14,781 nucleotides of DNA from JAQVWU01 sp964628455. GTDB taxonomy: Bacteria > Bacillota > Clostridia > Oscillospirales > CAG-272. Shown piece after piece: positions 13,492 to 14,781 of the stretch. A program made the position numbers and the translations under genes. Position 1 is the first letter of the stretch; each line of letters opens with the position of its first letter. The notes under the pieces were generated by a model that searched no databases, was not told the DNA's origin, and saw only the letters and a list, made by a program, of their open reading frames with translations. The stretch spans positions 1 through 14,781 of the forward strand of contig CAZVPD010000097.1 in assembly GCA_964628455.1 (NCBI GenBank). Reading direction: 5' to 3'.

Positions 13492-14781
13492 CGGCGGAAA
13501 ATCAATCGAACCTTTCAGTTTTATATAAAAAAATCATCGTTGTCGGAGGAGGACCCGCCGGACTGGCCGCAGCACTGGAAGCGAACCGCAGCGGAATAGC
13601 CCCGGACGACATATTGATCATAGAACGCGACAGGGAACTCGGCGGTATTTTAAACCAGTGCATACACGCAGGATTCGGCCTTCATCTGTTCGGAGAGGAG
13701 CTGACCGGCCCGGAATATGCCGAACGCTTTATCAATGAAGTCAAAGAGAAAAAAATAGGGTATGCGACAAACAGCATGGTGCTGTCTCTTTCGCCTGACC
13801 GGACGGTCACGTTTATATCCCCTTCCCTCGGATTCTGCCGAATGCGGGCGGACGCGGTTGTACTTGCCATGGGCTGCCGCGAGCGAACGCGCGGAGCCCT
13901 CAATATCCCCGGCACAAGACCCGCAGGTATATTTTCCGCAGGAACCGCACAGCGTTATGTCAATATCGAAGGCTGGATGCCCGGCAAGAAAGTTGTCATA
14001 CTGGGTTCGGGCGATATCGGACTGATCATGGCGCGCCGCATGACGCTTGAAGGAGCCAAAGTGCTGAGGGTATGTGAAATCATGCCGTATTCCGGCGGAC
14101 TTGCCCGGAATATCGCCCAATGCCTGGATGATTTTAATATCCCGCTTTATTTGTCGCATACCGTTACCGAAATTCGCGGAAAAGAGCGGGTCGAGGGCGT
14201 GGTCATCTCGAAAGCGGATGAAAACCTCCGTCCGGTCAGCGGGACCGAGGAATACGTCGAATGCGATACCCTGCTTTTGTCTGTCGGCCTTATTCCGGAA
14301 AACGAACTCACGCGGGGGGCCGGGATCATCATAGACCCGGTTACGGGAGGCGCCTCGGTCAATCAATCCATGGAAACTTCCGTGCGGGGAGTATTCGCAT
14401 GCGGAAACGCCCTTCAGGTCCATGACCTTGTGGATTACGTCACGCTCGAAGCATATGCCGCCGGAAAAGCCGCAGCCTCTTTCGCCCTCGGGAAATACTG
14501 CGAAGAATGCGACATGATCAAGACAAAGGCAGGGAACGGCATACGATATATCGCTCCCCAGATCATCGCGCGAAACGCTTTGACAGGAGTCAAGCTTTTT
14601 TTCCGTACGGACAATATCTACAGGGATACCATTATCCGTCTTACGGCAAAGACCGGAGATGAGTCTGTTCCGGCAGTCATCCGGGAATATAAAAAACGGA
14701 TCGTAACCCCCGGTGAAATGGAACACATAGAAATAAACGAAAAAACAGCGGACCTTCTGCGTGAGGCCTCCGAGATCGGGG
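13488..14781 (+). CDS. NAD(P)/FAD-dependent oxidoreductase, partner of the GlpA-like protein (3' end cut by window)
   Basis: The frame is open from the ATG at 13488 to the window edge, giving 431 residues with no stop. It belongs to the pyridine-nucleotide-disulfide-oxidoreductase-like flavoproteins. Two nucleotide-binding folds are visible: KIIVVGGGPAGLAAA for FAD (15-29) and KVVILGSGDIGLIMARR for NAD(P) (168-184). GGILNQCIHAGFGLH (52-66), AMGCRERTRGALNIPGTRP (127-145) and GVFACGNALQVHDLVDYVT (301-319) are typical of the relatives that follow GlpA-like genes in Clostridia. It overlaps the previous gene by ATGA, with GGGGGA a few bases upstream as ribosome binding site. It probably passes electrons between the GlpA-like subunit and a pyridine nucleotide; this is inference. 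The family is about this long, so the stop should lie just outside. In related operons a small DUF1667 protein comes next, which cannot be seen here. Confidence 0.88.
   Translation, partial: MTAENQSNLSVLYKKIIVVGGGPAGLAAALEANRSGIAPDDILIIERDRELGGILNQCIHAGFGLHLFGEELTGPEYAERFINEVKEKKIGYATNSMVLSLSPDRTVTFISPSLGFCRMRADAVVLAMGCRERTRGALNIPGTRPAGIFSAGTAQRYVNIEGWMPGKKVVILGSGDIGLIMARRMTLEGAKVLRVCEIMPYSGGLARNIAQCLDDFNIPLYLSHTVTEIRGKERVEGVVISKADENLRPVSGTEEYVECDTLLLSVGLIPENELTRGAGIIIDPVTGGASVNQSMETSVRGVFACGNALQVHDLVDYVTLEAYAAGKAAASFALGKYCEECDMIKTKAGNGIRYIAPQIIARNALTGVKLFFRTDNIYRDTIIRLTAKTGDESVPAVIREYKKRIVTPGEMEHIEINEKTADLLREASEIG

Noticed and set aside
13650..14726. Minus-strand open frame of 358 codons opposite the second oxidoreductase
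   Set aside because: The plus strand encodes a clear FAD/NAD(P) oxidoreductase through the whole interval, coupled by ATGA to the previous gene. The antisense frame has no motif or upstream signal.

Overview
The window looks like a chromosomal segment of a Firmicutes bacterium, most likely an uncultured member of the Clostridia. The evidence is strong AGGAGG-type ribosome binding sites, frequent TTG starts, roughly even base composition, a Mini-ribonuclease III gene, a clostridial-type ROK glucokinase with a CxCGxxGCxE zinc site, and a soluble glycerol-3-phosphate-dehydrogenase-like pair carrying a BFD-type [2Fe-2S] domain. The exact lineage cannot be fixed from the sequence alone. I see no phage, transposon, CRISPR, tRNA or rRNA signal. 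The segment is coding-dense and looks like stable chromosome.

Left arm, plus strand (1-3862): the 3' end of pheS, then complete pheT, give the two subunits of phenylalanyl-tRNA synthetase. After a 58-base gap with no clear terminator or strong promoter comes a 346-residue cytoplasmic protein that I do not recognise as a named family. It looks like a glycoside-hydrolase-type barrel (WDEPY motif plus a cysteine cluster). A perfect palindrome at 3870-3917 acts as a shared terminator between this rightward unit and the leftward operon.

Middle, minus strand (11811 down to 3922): six genes are read leftward from a good sigma-A-type promoter at 11856-11884. They are a MoxR-type AAA+ ATPase, a DUF58 protein, a membrane-anchored transglutaminase-like protein, Mini-ribonuclease III, a non-hydrolysing-type UDP-GlcNAc 2-epimerase, and a ROK-family sugar kinase. 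The first three form a known conserved module, thought to assemble or activate envelope-associated proteins. The transglutaminase gene and the mini-III gene share a TTGA stop/start, and mini-III overlaps the epimerase by 14 bases, so these three are probably translationally coupled. The last two supply an aminosugar precursor (UDP-ManNAc/UDP-GlcNAc) and sugar phosphate. Their order matches the domain order of animal GNE (epimerase then ROK kinase).

Right arm, plus strand (12034 to the window end): a divergent promoter at 11948-11976 drives a GlpA-like FAD oxidoreductase with a C-terminal [2Fe-2S] domain. Overlapping it by four bases (ATGA) is a second FAD/NAD(P) oxidoreductase that is still open at the window edge. 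The 222-base divergent region carries several AATACAACA/TGTTGT boxes that look like binding sites for an unidentified regulator.

I found no clearly new multi-gene system. The items most worth checking are the unrecognised barrel protein, the repeat boxes in the divergent promoter region, and the epimerase-ROK kinase pair.
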